Source of the DNA: Nephrocerus scutellatus
Taxonomy: Eukaryota; Arthropoda; Insecta; Diptera; Pipunculidae
Length of the DNA: 64,000 bases
Reading direction: 5' to 3'
Assembly (NCBI GenBank): GCA_947095585.1
Contig: OX352765.1
Location: forward strand, 19,776,444-19,840,443
Shown here: one piece after another, positions 21,871-34,130 of the stretch
Layout of the letters: each line of letters starts with the position of its first letter
Position numbering within the stretch: the stretch's first letter is position 1
Notes under the pieces: generated by a model
Told to the model about the DNA's origin: nothing
Database searches by the model: none
Seen by the model: only the letters and a program-made list of their open reading frames with translations
Made by a program: the position numbers and the translations under genes

Positions 21871-24440
21871 ATGCCACCCGCACACATGAATCCCTGCCTT
21901 TCCCTCACTACCACCGGAAGGGTGTACTATTACACACCCCTCCCACAGTCATTATGATGTGATGTTCGTACAAAACATAACACAGAAAGCAGCGCAGCGA
22001 GCAGTGCAGCGCAGAGCACACAGTCGTTATGATGCGCGCTCGTTTTTTCGTCGACTTGTTTAGTTACAAAATTGGTCCGATTCCGAAGTTTACCTCCTAC
22101 ATACAAACTATCATTACCTCTTTATAAGATTAGTATAGAATAGTCAATCAGTATGGTCCTCTAGCGATCTTCATTGAGTTTAGATGCATTGCGATGCTAA
22201 TATACTGGCCATCATTAATGAAGTTTTAGTATGAAACCCGGACGAAACAGTAAATTTTTGTAGCTGTAATGTCATTTTGTCAATGCCTTTGGGTTTTTGC
22301 CCTTGAGCCAGTAATAGGCTTAATAGCTGAGAATGATTTTGCGATGAAATTCGGCAGCGTTACTTCACAGCTGATGGTCGATCGACTTCAGTTCTTGGAT
22401 GTGGAAGTCCTTCCTCTATTGAAGTGTATTTCATACATATAAACAAAATTTTAGCGATTATTGGCCTTTAAAAAAAATACGACAACAACAAGAATGAATT
22501 ATTATTTTAAAAAAAGTTATTATTATTTTGTATACAAAACGTGTGTACCACAACAAATTTTAAGCGTTTCTTTTATTTATATATTAATATTGTACAGTAT
22601 ACTTTTATTCAACCAAGCCAGTCTTGTTTAATGCTTTGACTCATTAACGTGAAAAATGACTCATATCAGGAACTAGTATAACCCAAACACATGCAATTAT
22701 TCCTCGAGCAATATATTATGCAACCAATTCCGTTCTGGACCTTGCAAGCGATAAAAGAACAAACATAAAACGATAGATTTGTATGTTATGCCAGTCAGAT
22801 GTTATATCTGTTTTATAGTTCCTAAGGAGTTTTTTGTATTATAATTATCATTTTAAAATATGGGTGTATAGATCAATTTTCGAAACCGTTGAATAAATTA
22901 AATAAACTACACTCATAGTTAGCTAGTAATAGCCGAACGCGTTTCATGCAATTACTACTAATAAGCATATCATAAAGTAACTAGCACAGCTGTTTGGGTC
23001 ATTTATGTTTATCGCCATAGTTAATTGTGGGAAAATCGCACTTGTGAGAATAATCGAGAAAAAACTGGGCTTGTCTTTGACTTGCTACCTGCCTCTCGAA
23101 AGGTGGCAAAATCACTATTAATCAGTTTTAGCTGATTCGTGTGTGATTCATAAAACAAGTATGTATTTGTTCTTGCTACTCTTTCAGTGGACTATGCCGT
23201 TAATATAATATAAGTTTTGTGATCGTTTTCACATGCCAACAGCATCAACTAATAAAGGTCATTTGGAATAACTATTTCCATGTGAAGTGAATTTATTGAT
23301 GGATTATTGTATTTACAATCAATTGTGTTAAGTAGACGGAGTGATTGCGATAAAACTCACAAAAAAAAAGAAAAAAAACCTCTGCTACATTTCATATTAC
23401 ATTTTGCCCAATCAATAATCATACGCAAACCGTCAAGACAAGTTCGAAAATCATGTCTCCTCAATAAAAACCACTACAAATGGCTATTTTATTAGGTTAA
23501 CTAGCATATTACATTACAGATTCCTATTTAACATTTGATTGATGGTAGATAAGCAGAGATATGTACTCGTTGGCATTTTTGTTTTTTATACATGACAAAT
23601 CTACAAACAATACAATTAACTCGCATTTAACCTTTGTTAGCTCTGTCATTTTCAGACGTAGCCAGAGGAGTCATACTCAATGATAATTTATATTTTTATT
23701 TGTTTATTATGACAAGTGTTGGAAATTTGTCTGCACTTTGTTGTATTTTTTCACAAATGACTTGACATTGCTAACATTATGCGTGAACATCTTTAACATA
23801 AACAATAAAAGTGAAAACATTATATACAAATGCTCCACTTAACCTCGTGAAAACGAATGACTTAGGAAACGAACTTGTTTTTCTGTACAACATTCAATGC
23901 AGCATGTTGTGCTACAGCATGACCAAGTTTATTAAGGTAATTTAAAATTTGCCAAATTGCTGCTAAAAGCATACACACGCAGCTGATTATAAAATAATTT
24001 AATAATAATTTAATTGAAAATTTTAATGGCCATGCTTAATTAATTAGAGCAGTATGCCATGGCCCCTTGGATATCGTACTTACAAGAAATATAAGCAACA
24101 TTTTAGTAAACAACTTTTTGGATAACAAATCCCAGCCATGCTTAATTTTAGGATATAGAAAAAAAGTCAACACATATATGCTATCCTTTTCTGGTAAAGT
24201 CTCATACTACTTCTTAAATTAAGCTTTGAGACTGACTAATTTAATCTAATAAGGTTTGTAGCCACAACCTATGTAGGCATTTAGATTGAATTAATTTCTA
24301 TCTGCCACTTTAGACTAAGAAAGGTTGTTTCTTTAGCTAATAAATATTAAAGAGTTGAGATAGTAACAACAATGAGATAATAATACATTAATCTATCTAA
24401 TCTAAGGGTTTTGTTACATAAAAAGTGCAATTGCCTAGTA
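21871..24440. other. Intergenic DNA, no gene recognised
   Basis: AT-rich sequence with no supported gene, RNA or element. The frame at 23307-23495 has no domain. Confidence 0.45.
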
Positions 24441-25701
24441 CAAGGGTTGCCGTAAAAGTTTTTAATAAAAGTAATAAAAAATTAAAATTTTTCATCAAAA
24501 ATTGCTTATTGCTTTTTAAAATATTTGCCTTTAAGATCTATACACTTTTGCATACGCGGAAACCATTTATCGATACACTTTTTCCAGTCCGAAGATGATA
24601 GCTCCAAAACATGATTTTTGAACGTTTAAACCGCTGCTCCAGGCGATAAAAATCTTTGTCCACGCATCTTATCTTTGATTGTTGGGAATAGGGAGAAGTC
24701 ATTAGGTGCCAAATTTGTGCTGTAAGGCGGATGTCCCATCAATTCGATCGTTTGAGTGCTCAAATACTCGCTTGTTTGATGTGATGTGTGTGAGGTCGCA
24801 TTATCGTGATGCAAAATAATTCGCCGTTTTGGGTTGTTTTCTCTCAATTTCTTAAAAAATCCAGACAAACAAATGATCGTATACCAAGCCGAATTGAGTG
24901 TATTTGATTTTCAAGAGCCACAGTAGCCACATGATCGGTTTTCGTGAAGAAACACGCCCTTTTGCTTTCGCACAACTTTTGGATTTTTTTCGAATTGGAA
25001 GCCCCAAACAGTCGATTTCCCTTTTCTTTTCGGCTCATACGCAACCATCCATGACTCGTCACCTGTCCCGATCTTGGATGTATGTACCTTCAACGATTTT
25101 TTCAAGCCTTTGGCGGCACCAATCGACATTTTTTTGTGTCTGTCAAAAAATGTGGAATCCAACGTGGACATAGCTTTCGCACCTTTAAATGTTCATGTAA
25201 GATCGTATATTCGCTGGTGTTACTAATGCCTAGACAAGCCTCGATTTTGCGATAAGTCACATGACGATCCTTTTCAATCAGTTTTCTTACAGCATCGATG
25301 TTTTCTGGCACAACATCTGTTTTTGGACGGCCTTCACGAGGCTCGTCTTTGAGTGAACGTCGTTTATTGTACCATATTGTACCAATTATAAACACTAGCG
25401 AATGATGACGTTTCGTCACCAAAAGTCGAATGAAGTGATTCGAAGCATTGTTCTTGAGTTAGCCCCTTTCGAAAATCGTAAAAAATCATCATACGAAAAT
25501 TTTCACGCGATAATTCTATTTTTTCACTGAATTCAATTTTTCAAGTAAATAAAAAACCATGTTGCGATGCGAACTGACAGACTACTTTTGAGAAACATAA
25601 CCACCAAAAATGTTAAACAACTGTGTGATTGACTGACATAGAGACTTGCATTAGAAAACACTAGTATTACCATTTCCTAAAAGCATTTACGGCAACCCTC
25701 G
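24441..25701 (-). mobile_element. Mariner-family transposon (DD34D), inactive
   Basis: Terminal inverted repeats read CAAGGGTTGCCGTAAA at 24441 and, on the other strand, CGAGGGTTGCCGTAAA from 25701. Both ends are flanked by TA (24439-24440 and 25702-25703), the mariner target duplication. The minus strand encodes a transposase: HTH region with EPREGRPKTDVV and YRKIEACLGIS, WIPHFLTD linker, GDESWM, HHDNATSHTS and STNLAPNDFSLFP. The second and third catalytic Asp are 34 residues apart (DD34D). At least two frameshifts break the frame between 25170 and 24840, so it is dead. Its left part is cut by the left breakpoint of the 3,981-bp duplication at 24588. Confidence 0.93.
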
Positions 25702-25816
25702 TAACATGATTGCCATTCTTTGTTTGTTTGTCTGTATGGATATAAGGCTTTTATGTCGACTCATCCCTCCAAAACCACTATATGTATCGAATATATAGCG
25801 TATGATCGTATGATCG

Positions 25817-25993
25817 TTTGGTGCTCCGATAAGTTCAAGTTTTTTTGGACCCGTTAGCTGGCGCTGTAGTCGAGATATTTACGAAAATGTGTGTTTATGG
25901 TGGAATTTGTTTACACATTTACACCATATGTTTATTTGGTGCTCCGAAAACTTTATGTTTTTTTGGACCCACTTGGTGCCGCTGAAGTTAAAA
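25817..25993. repeat. Two 60-bp units with 118-bp period
   Basis: TTTGGTGCTCCGA occurs at 25817 and 25935. Each is followed by an A/T-rich stretch, TTTTTTTGGACCC and then GGCGCTG(T/A)AG or TGCCGCTGAAG. The pair recurs at 29798 in the second copy of the large duplication. Confidence 0.75.
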
Positions 25994-26041
25994 TGGATTA
26001 TACACTTCCTTACGCCAAATGCAATAAGTGGTAGATAAGTT

Positions 26042-27440
26042 TTAAAATTTATGCAAGCTCTCTGTGTTATGTTGAATAAAAAGCCATTTTTTTAATTCAT
26101 ATAGAAATATTCTTTTATTGATGATTTCTTTAATTTCATTGGACAAACGATTAAATAGTGTAGGCTCAATATAATGATAAGATCGGCGGCATATTTCTTT
26201 TGTATACCTTAAAGAGATACAACAATTTTTAATTTTCATATTATACCTGTCGTTACTACGAACATTTTAATTACCATTACGCACAAAAAATATTTTTAAT
26301 ACCTTAAAGACAAATAGCTTTTGTAATGTTCATATATTTTCCTTTTCAAACAGAGAATTGGAGTACTCCATTCAACTTTTAGAACACCTTATTCTAACAG
26401 CACGCTTTTGGATCAGAATATTCGGCTTGATTTTAGATAAATAAATGCCACTCCAATATGTATTGTATATACGATTAAACAAAGGCATGGAAAAATACCT
26501 TCATTATAGTTAGAGGGCATAGTGGTCTCAGTAAGTACATTTTCCTGATAGCTACTAATAGATTATTAGAGATTCTCTCAAGACCAAGATAGTGAAATTC
26601 TTTGGCGTTCTCAATCACAAAACATGAGGCATCGCCACAAGAAGAAGTGCATTCAGCTTTGTGATATACGAGACATTCGGATGGAACTGGATCGTACACA
26701 AGATTGAAGAACATAACCTTTGGTTTTTCACACAAAGTCATAAAATATATGTCAAACCACTTTTTATAATTTTCAGATCATGCTCCAGTTTTTTATCAAT
26801 GATTTCGACACGACTATATCCCGAGTATACTAGAGCCATATTATCGGCGAATGCTACTACCTTACCAGACATTTTCTAAGTCAAAAGTTTAAATAAATTA
26901 GGAAGAGAGTTGGACAAAGTAACGAGCTCTAAGGAACACCTACATTTGTAATTGGTAATTAATTTATCGTCTACTTTCACTTGTTGCATCCGATTGTACA
27001 AATACGATTGAAACCATTTCTTAGCAATACCTCTAATACCAGTACACTCCAGTTTACTTAGCAACAAATCATGATTAACGGTATCAAATTCCTTTTTGAT
27101 GTCGATGAATAAAGCTGCAGTCTTTCTGTTTTTATTAATCGTCTTTATCTTCAGTACTTCAACCATTCCGTAATCCATACTCTTCCTGACTTAAAAAGTT
27201 TATACTATCCAAAAAAATTTACGGGACGATTTTTAACAATCTTTTCCACTACCTTAGAAAACACTGGAAGCAAAGCAATGGGATAATTACTCATATTACA
27301 TTTGTATCCTTTTTTATAAGCCGGTATTTTAATGGCTTCTTTCATTTCATCACGGAACACTGCTGTTTCAATACTTAAATTAAATGTATGAACTAAAGTA
27401 TCTAAATCTAAATATATGAGATATTTGCCTAGGCACATCG
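26042..27440 (-). mobile_element. CR1/Jockey-superfamily LINE, RT and C-terminal part
   Basis: The minus-strand translation from 27440 downward shows the RT domain in order: IPAYKKGYKCNMSNYPIALL, VFSKVVEKIVKNR, AALFIDIKKEFDTVNHDLLL (motif A region), GIAKKWFQSYL, QVKVDD, then KVMFFNLVYDPVPSE and the C-terminal ICRRSYHYIEPTLFNRLSNE ending near 26042. Frameshifts separate the pieces and the FADD box is only poorly kept near 26830. The element is 5'-truncated, lacking the endonuclease and ORF1. Confidence 0.85.
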
Positions 27441-28568
27441 AGAGGAGCGAAATATTACAGGAAAAAAGGGAAATTTTAGTATCTGAGTTATAAAAGCTTG
27501 AATTTTATTGTTCAGTTTTCGGATTGGAATAGTCTGAACAGACAATGAGTGGCCTCTTTTGGCTTTGAATAACCAAGTGATTTTTAGTTCGATGCTGTTA
27601 TCGGCTTCGACAAACTACAGAGCTATTTTCCCATCTCTTAAATATATTTTTTATATACTGTTTATGTCTAGATTGCTTCATATATAATATTAACCACATT
27701 AACCATGTGTACTTATACATAGCAGCTAAACAACAGAGAGGCATTAGAAATATTGTATCATGTTTTTAACATTAATTGCAACCAACAAGTCCGCTAAAAA
27801 ATTCTATGAACCTTAAACCAAAGACATCGTGTTTAAAGAGAAAAAAAAGTCAGCGAGTAAAAAGAAGTCGTAAGATTTAATATAAAAGTTTAAGAAAATG
27901 TTAAAAGCAAAAAAAAAAAACTTTAAAAAGTACTACAATCAGCGGATTATTTGGCAAAAGTTTAAGTTAAATATCAGTTAGAAATGCTTAAAACAAAAAA
28001 AAACCTTCTAATTGGCCACTTCTGCGAATTAGATTGTCCAGAAGCAAATAAGAAGAAATAATAAAATCGAGAGTTAATCGCAAATTCGTTTAAGAACATA
28101 AAAAACTTATATTTTTGACTCTTAATTTCAAGGTGATAAAAAGACCACACCACCAGAAGACCAGCAAAAACAACAACATCAAAAAATAAAAACCTTATCA
28201 CGATAAATGTTATTTCGTCAATTAAGTGACTCATTCGCATGCTGTAGAGAGACTGATGGACAGACTCGTAGCAGTTAGCAGCCGCACCAGGAGCATACGA
28301 GTATTTCACATCTCTGCTTAATCAGCGAATTCGAATCACTGTCAGGAAGGCAAAGGAGAATTTTCTGTCAGTTTTGATTAATGATGAAAATTATGCTAAG
28401 CTTACACACAGAAAATCGTTAATTGGCCACTAATGACTTTAGACTTCATTTACATAAATTATCTGCAGCGATAAAAAAACGCAATTTACTCAACGAGATT
28501 CGCCAATTGCGAATTAACGCATTAATTCTCCCATTTGCAAAACAACAACCACATTGCGTTGGAGCAAA
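27441..28568. other. Non-coding right part of duplication copy 1
   Basis: No gene recognised. A-rich stretches at 27840-27920. AATTGGCCACT occurs twice (about 28011 and 28420). The 111-codon minus frame 27974-28309 has no domain. Confidence 0.4.
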
Positions 28569-29682
28569 TCCGAAGATGATAGCTCCAAAACATGATTTTT
28601 GAACGTTTAAACCGCTGCTCCAGGCGATAAAAATCTTTGTCCACGCATCTTATCTTTGATTGTTGGGAATAGGGAGAAGTCATTAGGTGCCAAATTTGTG
28701 CTGTAAGGCGGATGTCCCATCAATTCGATCGTTTGAGTGCTCAAATACTCGCTTGTTTGATGTGATGTGTGTGAGGTCGCATTATCGTGATGCAAAATAA
28801 TTCGCCGTTTTGGGTTGTTTTCTCTCAATTTCTTAAAAAATCCAGACAAACAAATGATCGTATACCAAGCCGAATTGAGTGTATTTGATTTTCAAGAGCC
28901 ACAGTAGCCACATGATCGGTTTTCGTGAAGAAACACGCCCTTTTGCTTTCGCACAACTTTTGGATTTTTTTCGAATTGGAAGCCCCAAACAGTCGATTTC
29001 CCTTTTCTTTTCGGCTCATACGCAACCATCCATGACTCGTCACCTGTCCCGATCTTGGATGTATGTACCTTCAACGATTTTTTCAAGCCTTTGGCGGCAC
29101 CAATCGACATTTTTTTGTGTCTGTCAAAAAATGTGGAATCCAACGTGGACATAGCTTTCGCACCTTTAAATGTTCATGTAAGATCGTATATTCGCTGGTG
29201 TTACTAATGCCTAGACAAGCCTCGATTTTGCGATAAGTCACATGACGATCCTTTTCAATCAGTTTTCTTACAGCATCGATGTTTTCTGGCACAACATCTG
29301 TTTTTGGACGGCCTTCACGAGGCTCGTCTTTGAGTGAACGTCGTTTATTGTACCATATTGTACCAATTATAAACACTAGCGAATGATGACGTTTCGTCAC
29401 CAAAAGTCGAATGAAGTGATTCGAAGCATTGTTCTTGAGTTAGCCCCTTTCGAAAATCGTAAAAAATCATCATACGAAAATTTTCACGCGATAATTCTAT
29501 TTTTTCACTGAATTCAATTTTTCAAGTAAATAAAAAACCATGTTGCGATGCGAACTGACAGACTACTTTTGAGAAACATAACCACCAAAAATGTTAAACA
29601 ACTGTGTGATTGACTGACATAGAGACTTGCATTAGAAAACACTAGTATTACCATTTCCTAAAAGCATTTACGGCAACCCTCG
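28569..29682 (-). mobile_element. Mariner, second copy, one end missing
   Basis: Identical to 24588-25701. Because the duplication breakpoint lies inside the transposase C-terminal coding region, this copy lacks about 147 bp of the mariner, including one terminal inverted repeat, and could not be mobilised even by an active transposase. Confidence 0.92.
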
Positions 29683-30022
29683 TAACATGATTGCCATTCT
29701 TTGTTTGTTTGTCTGTATGGATATAAGGCTTTTATGTCGACTCATCCCTCCAAAACCACTATATGTATCGAATATATAGCGTATGATCGTATGATCGTTT
29801 GGTGCTCCGATAAGTTCAAGTTTTTTTGGACCCGTTAGCTGGCGCTGTAGTCGAGATATTTACGAAAATGTGTGTTTATGGTGGAATTTGTTTACACATT
29901 TACACCATATGTTTATTTGGTGCTCCGAAAACTTTATGTTTTTTTGGACCCACTTGGTGCCGCTGAAGTTAAAATGGATTATACACTTCCTTACGCCAAA
30001 TGCAATAAGTGGTAGATAAGTT

Positions 30023-31421
30023 TTAAAATTTATGCAAGCTCTCTGTGTTATGTTGAATAAAAAGCCATTTTTTTAATTCATATAGAAATATTCTTTTATT
30101 GATGATTTCTTTAATTTCATTGGACAAACGATTAAATAGTGTAGGCTCAATATAATGATAAGATCGGCGGCATATTTCTTTTGTATACCTTAAAGAGATA
30201 CAACAATTTTTAATTTTCATATTATACCTGTCGTTACTACGAACATTTTAATTACCATTACGCACAAAAAATATTTTTAATACCTTAAAGACAAATAGCT
30301 TTTGTAATGTTCATATATTTTCCTTTTCAAACAGAGAATTGGAGTACTCCATTCAACTTTTAGAACACCTTATTCTAACAGCACGCTTTTGGATCAGAAT
30401 ATTCGGCTTGATTTTAGATAAATAAATGCCACTCCAATATGTATTGTATATACGATTAAACAAAGGCATGGAAAAATACCTTCATTATAGTTAGAGGGCA
30501 TAGTGGTCTCAGTAAGTACATTTTCCTGATAGCTACTAATAGATTATTAGAGATTCTCTCAAGACCAAGATAGTGAAATTCTTTGGCGTTCTCAATCACA
30601 AAACATGAGGCATCGCCACAAGAAGAAGTGCATTCAGCTTTGTGATATACGAGACATTCGGATGGAACTGGATCGTACACAAGATTGAAGAACATAACCT
30701 TTGGTTTTTCACACAAAGTCATAAAATATATGTCAAACCACTTTTTATAATTTTCAGATCATGCTCCAGTTTTTTATCAATGATTTCGACACGACTATAT
30801 CCCGAGTATACTAGAGCCATATTATCGGCGAATGCTACTACCTTACCAGACATTTTCTAAGTCAAAAGTTTAAATAAATTAGGAAGAGAGTTGGACAAAG
30901 TAACGAGCTCTAAGGAACACCTACATTTGTAATTGGTAATTAATTTATCGTCTACTTTCACTTGTTGCATCCGATTGTACAAATACGATTGAAACCATTT
31001 CTTAGCAATACCTCTAATACCAGTACACTCCAGTTTACTTAGCAACAAATCATGATTAACGGTATCAAATTCCTTTTTGATGTCGATGAATAAAGCTGCA
31101 GTCTTTCTGTTTTTATTAATCGTCTTTATCTTCAGTACTTCAACCATTCCGTAATCCATACTCTTCCTGACTTAAAAAGTTTATACTATCCAAAAAAATT
31201 TACGGGACGATTTTTAACAATCTTTTCCACTACCTTAGAAAACACTGGAAGCAAAGCAATGGGATAATTACTCATATTACATTTGTATCCTTTTTTATAA
31301 GCCGGTATTTTAATGGCTTCTTTCATTTCATCACGGAACACTGCTGTTTCAATACTTAAATTAAATGTATGAACTAAAGTATCTAAATCTAAATATATGA
31401 GATATTTGCCTAGGCACATCG
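30023..31421 (-). mobile_element. CR1/Jockey-superfamily LINE, second copy
   Basis: Exact counterpart of 26042-27440 at +3,981 bp, with the same frames and the same breaks. It arose by the segmental duplication, not by a second retrotransposition. Confidence 0.85.
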
Positions 31422-33364
31422 AGAGGAGCGAAATATTACAGGAAAAAAGGGAAATTTTAGTATCTGAGTTATAAAAGCTTGAATTTTATTGTTCAGTTTT
31501 CGGATTGGAATAGTCTGAACAGACAATGAGTGGCCTCTTTTGGCTTTGAATAACCAAGTGATTTTTAGTTCGATGCTGTTATCGGCTTCGACAAACTACA
31601 GAGCTATTTTCCCATCTCTTAAATATATTTTTTATATACTGTTTATGTCTAGATTGCTTCATATATAATATTAACCACATTAACCATGTGTACTTATACA
31701 TAGCAGCTAAACAACAGAGAGGCATTAGAAATATTGTATCATGTTTTTAACATTAATTGCAACCAACAAGTCCGCTAAAAAATTCTATGAACCTTAAACC
31801 AAAGACATCGTGTTTAAAGAGAAAAAAAAGTCAGCGAGTAAAAAGAAGTCGTAAGATTTAATATAAAAGTTTAAGAAAATGTTAAAAGCAAAAAAAAAAA
31901 ACTTTAAAAAGTACTACAATCAGCGGATTATTTGGCAAAAGTTTAAGTTAAATATCAGTTAGAAATGCTTAAAACAAAAAAAAACCTTCTAATTGGCCAC
32001 TTCTGCGAATTAGATTGTCCAGAAGCAAATAAGAAGAAATAATAAAATCGAGAGTTAATCGCAAATTCGTTTAAGAACATAAAAAACTTATATTTTTGAC
32101 TCTTAATTTCAAGGTGATAAAAAGACCACACCACCAGAAGACCAGCAAAAACAACAACATCAAAAAATAAAAACCTTATCACGATAAATGTTATTTCGTC
32201 AATTAAGTGACTCATTCGCATGCTGTAGAGAGACTGATGGACAGACTCGTAGCAGTTAGCAGCCGCACCAGGAGCATACGAGTATTTCACATCTCTGCTT
32301 AATCAGCGAATTCGAATCACTGTCAGGAAGGCAAAGGAGAATTTTCTGTCAGTTTTGATTAATGATGAAAATTATGCTAAGCTTACACACAGAAAATCGT
32401 TAATTGGCCACTAATGACTTTAGACTTCATTTACATAAATTATCTGCAGCGATAAAAAAACGCAATTTACTCAACGAGATTCGCCAATTGCGAATTAACG
32501 CATTAATTCTCCCATTTGCAAAACAACAACCACATTGCGTTGGAGCAAATCCGAGTAAGTGTTGCCGCAATTTTTGTGTGTGGTTTCCGCATTTATGCAA
32601 ACACGAAATACATACAATATATGCCCATGTAAGAGACAATGAAGAAAATAAAAATGCGTGTCAAGTTCGTGAAAGCATTCATCAACCGGTTGCGTAAAAT
32701 CATATTTTGAGTTTCAACAAAGTCGAAAGAAAAACCACCAAGCGGTAGCTCCAGACTGCCCTGGGAATTGTGGAAGTCTGTAGGTGGTAAGTGTCACATA
32801 AAGTATAAAAATAAAGTGATATCGCACAACATATATACAAATGACAGAGTGTCTGGCACAAGCTATTATGGATAACGAAAACTTTGTTGGCCAAAACGTA
32901 TTTCTACGGGTACGACTTTGCGGAGTTGCTCGTTTGCTGTTATGTCTGAACCACAAACAAATGTCATGTGCGTAGTTCAAGTAAAACATGTGCAAGATAT
33001 GCCATATAAAGCTATCCGCTCGTAACGCACTTTATCTGTACGAACCGACTGTTTGCGTTAATGGTGCGTGTTCGGTGTCAACAGTTTTTACCCGGTTGCA
33101 TTAAATTAGAATTGACATGCCTTAGAAAAGGGTGTTGAAAAGTTAATGTTTTTCAATTCAATTTTTTATTTATAAAAAATCGTTATAATAATTTTTGATA
33201 TCACTCAATTTACAGATTTAAATTTTATTTTTTATTCTGTAGGAAATCAATTATTAAATTGAAAAGGTTTGAATAAAACCAAAATTGAGCCCGTTCATCC
33301 AAGTAGATGTGGAGGCTGAATTAATATACAAGATAAGCAAGAACATATATTGCTAATTGTTCGC
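31422..33364. other. Non-coding end of copy 2 and single-copy flank
   Basis: To 32549 this repeats 27441-28568. From 32555 to 33364 no gene is recognised. The 97-codon frame 32404-32697 runs through the right breakpoint and is not supported as a gene. CCGAGTAAGTG at 32552 is a good splice-donor match, so a non-coding first exon ending here is possible but unproved. Confidence 0.4.
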
Positions 33365-33992
33365 ATCCATGGCCTGTATCCAATCCTCCTGCAGCAAGGT
33401 ATAAAACTAATTGAACCAGTACTCGTAAGACTCTACAGAGCCAGCTACAGCCTAGAATACGTTTCAAGGTGCTGGAGAGATGTGCGAGTTTTGTTATTAC
33501 CAAAAGGAGGAAAGAAATTCCCCGAGGATACTAGATCGTATAGACCAATCAGCCTCACATCTTTCATTCATGGTTCATGGAGAAAATAATAGGCCATTAC
33601 ATAAGTTCTAACGCGCTCCAACGAATTCTCTCAAATACCAGTTAACACGCATTCCAGGCTGACAATGAAAATCGAAGATACACTTCGAAGCAAATAAATG
33701 TTATTATGCGAATAGGCAAATCCCAATAGGACCGCTGCCGATTCTGCAAAGATGCAAAGAAAACGTCAGAGCACATACTCTTCTTATGCGTAGCTCTCAC
33801 CCAGAAAAGAATAAAACATTTCAAGGCTCATACAGTTCCCTGGCCGAATGCCAGACCAATCGCATTGTCAGATATGGTGGCATTCACGAAGGAACTGGGC
33901 AACCACATAATGTGGTAAAACCTCAGTGACGCACAATAGACCTCAAGGTCGCAGTGCACAACGCTCTTTAGCCGCACCTATTATAATAATAA
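33365..33992 (+). mobile_element. LOA-clade LINE fragment with a large internal deletion
   Basis: The plus strand first encodes the start of the RT domain (GLYPILLQQGIKLIEPVL, ASYSLEYVSRCWRDVRVLLL, SYRPISLTSF). After a frameshift it gives the very C-terminal region (CRFCKDAKKTSEHILFLC, RIKHFKAHTVPWPN). The same two segments occur, far apart, in the fuller LOA copy at 58265-61860. More than 2 kb between them is therefore missing here. An ATA/AAT-type tail follows at about 33980. Confidence 0.8.
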
Positions 33993-34002
33993 TAATAACT
34001 AC

Positions 34003-34130
34003 ACCATCTGTTTATGGACTTAAAAGCTGCCTATGATATCAAAGTCAGAGTAGAACTTTATAAAGTCATGAGAAAATATTGCTAATTATCCATTCAAATG
34101 TTGGTAAGCAGAATCCTGCATTGGAAATGT
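34003..34130 (+). mobile_element. Small RTE-type reverse transcriptase fragment
   Basis: Reads HHLFMDLKAAYD followed by ELYKVMRKY, the motif A region of RTE-type reverse transcriptases (HHLFIDFKAAYDSI in the family). Only about 40 codons remain, starting immediately after the LOA tail. Confidence 0.65.

Larger units (their letters stand above)
24588..28568 (+). repeat. Tandem duplication, copy 1 (3,981 bp)
   Basis: This unit is repeated head to tail at 28569-32549. Every landmark compared (mariner frames, LINE frames, the 111-codon frame at 27974) recurs exactly 3,981 bp later with identical translation, so no indel separates the copies. It holds most of a mariner, a CR1-type LINE fragment and about 1.1 kb of non-coding DNA. 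Confidence 0.95.
28569..32549 (+). repeat. Tandem duplication, copy 2 (3,981 bp)
   Basis: Second copy of 24588-28568. The sequence TCCGA stands at the left breakpoint (24588-24592), the inter-copy junction (28569-28573) and the right breakpoint (32550-32554). Flanks differ on either side, so 5 bp of microhomology mark the rearrangement. Confidence 0.95.

Noticed and set aside
32404..32697. 97-codon frame across the right breakpoint of the large duplication
   Set aside because: Overlaps a minus frame, lacks a domain, and only its left part is duplicated; no sign of selection can be read from one sequence.
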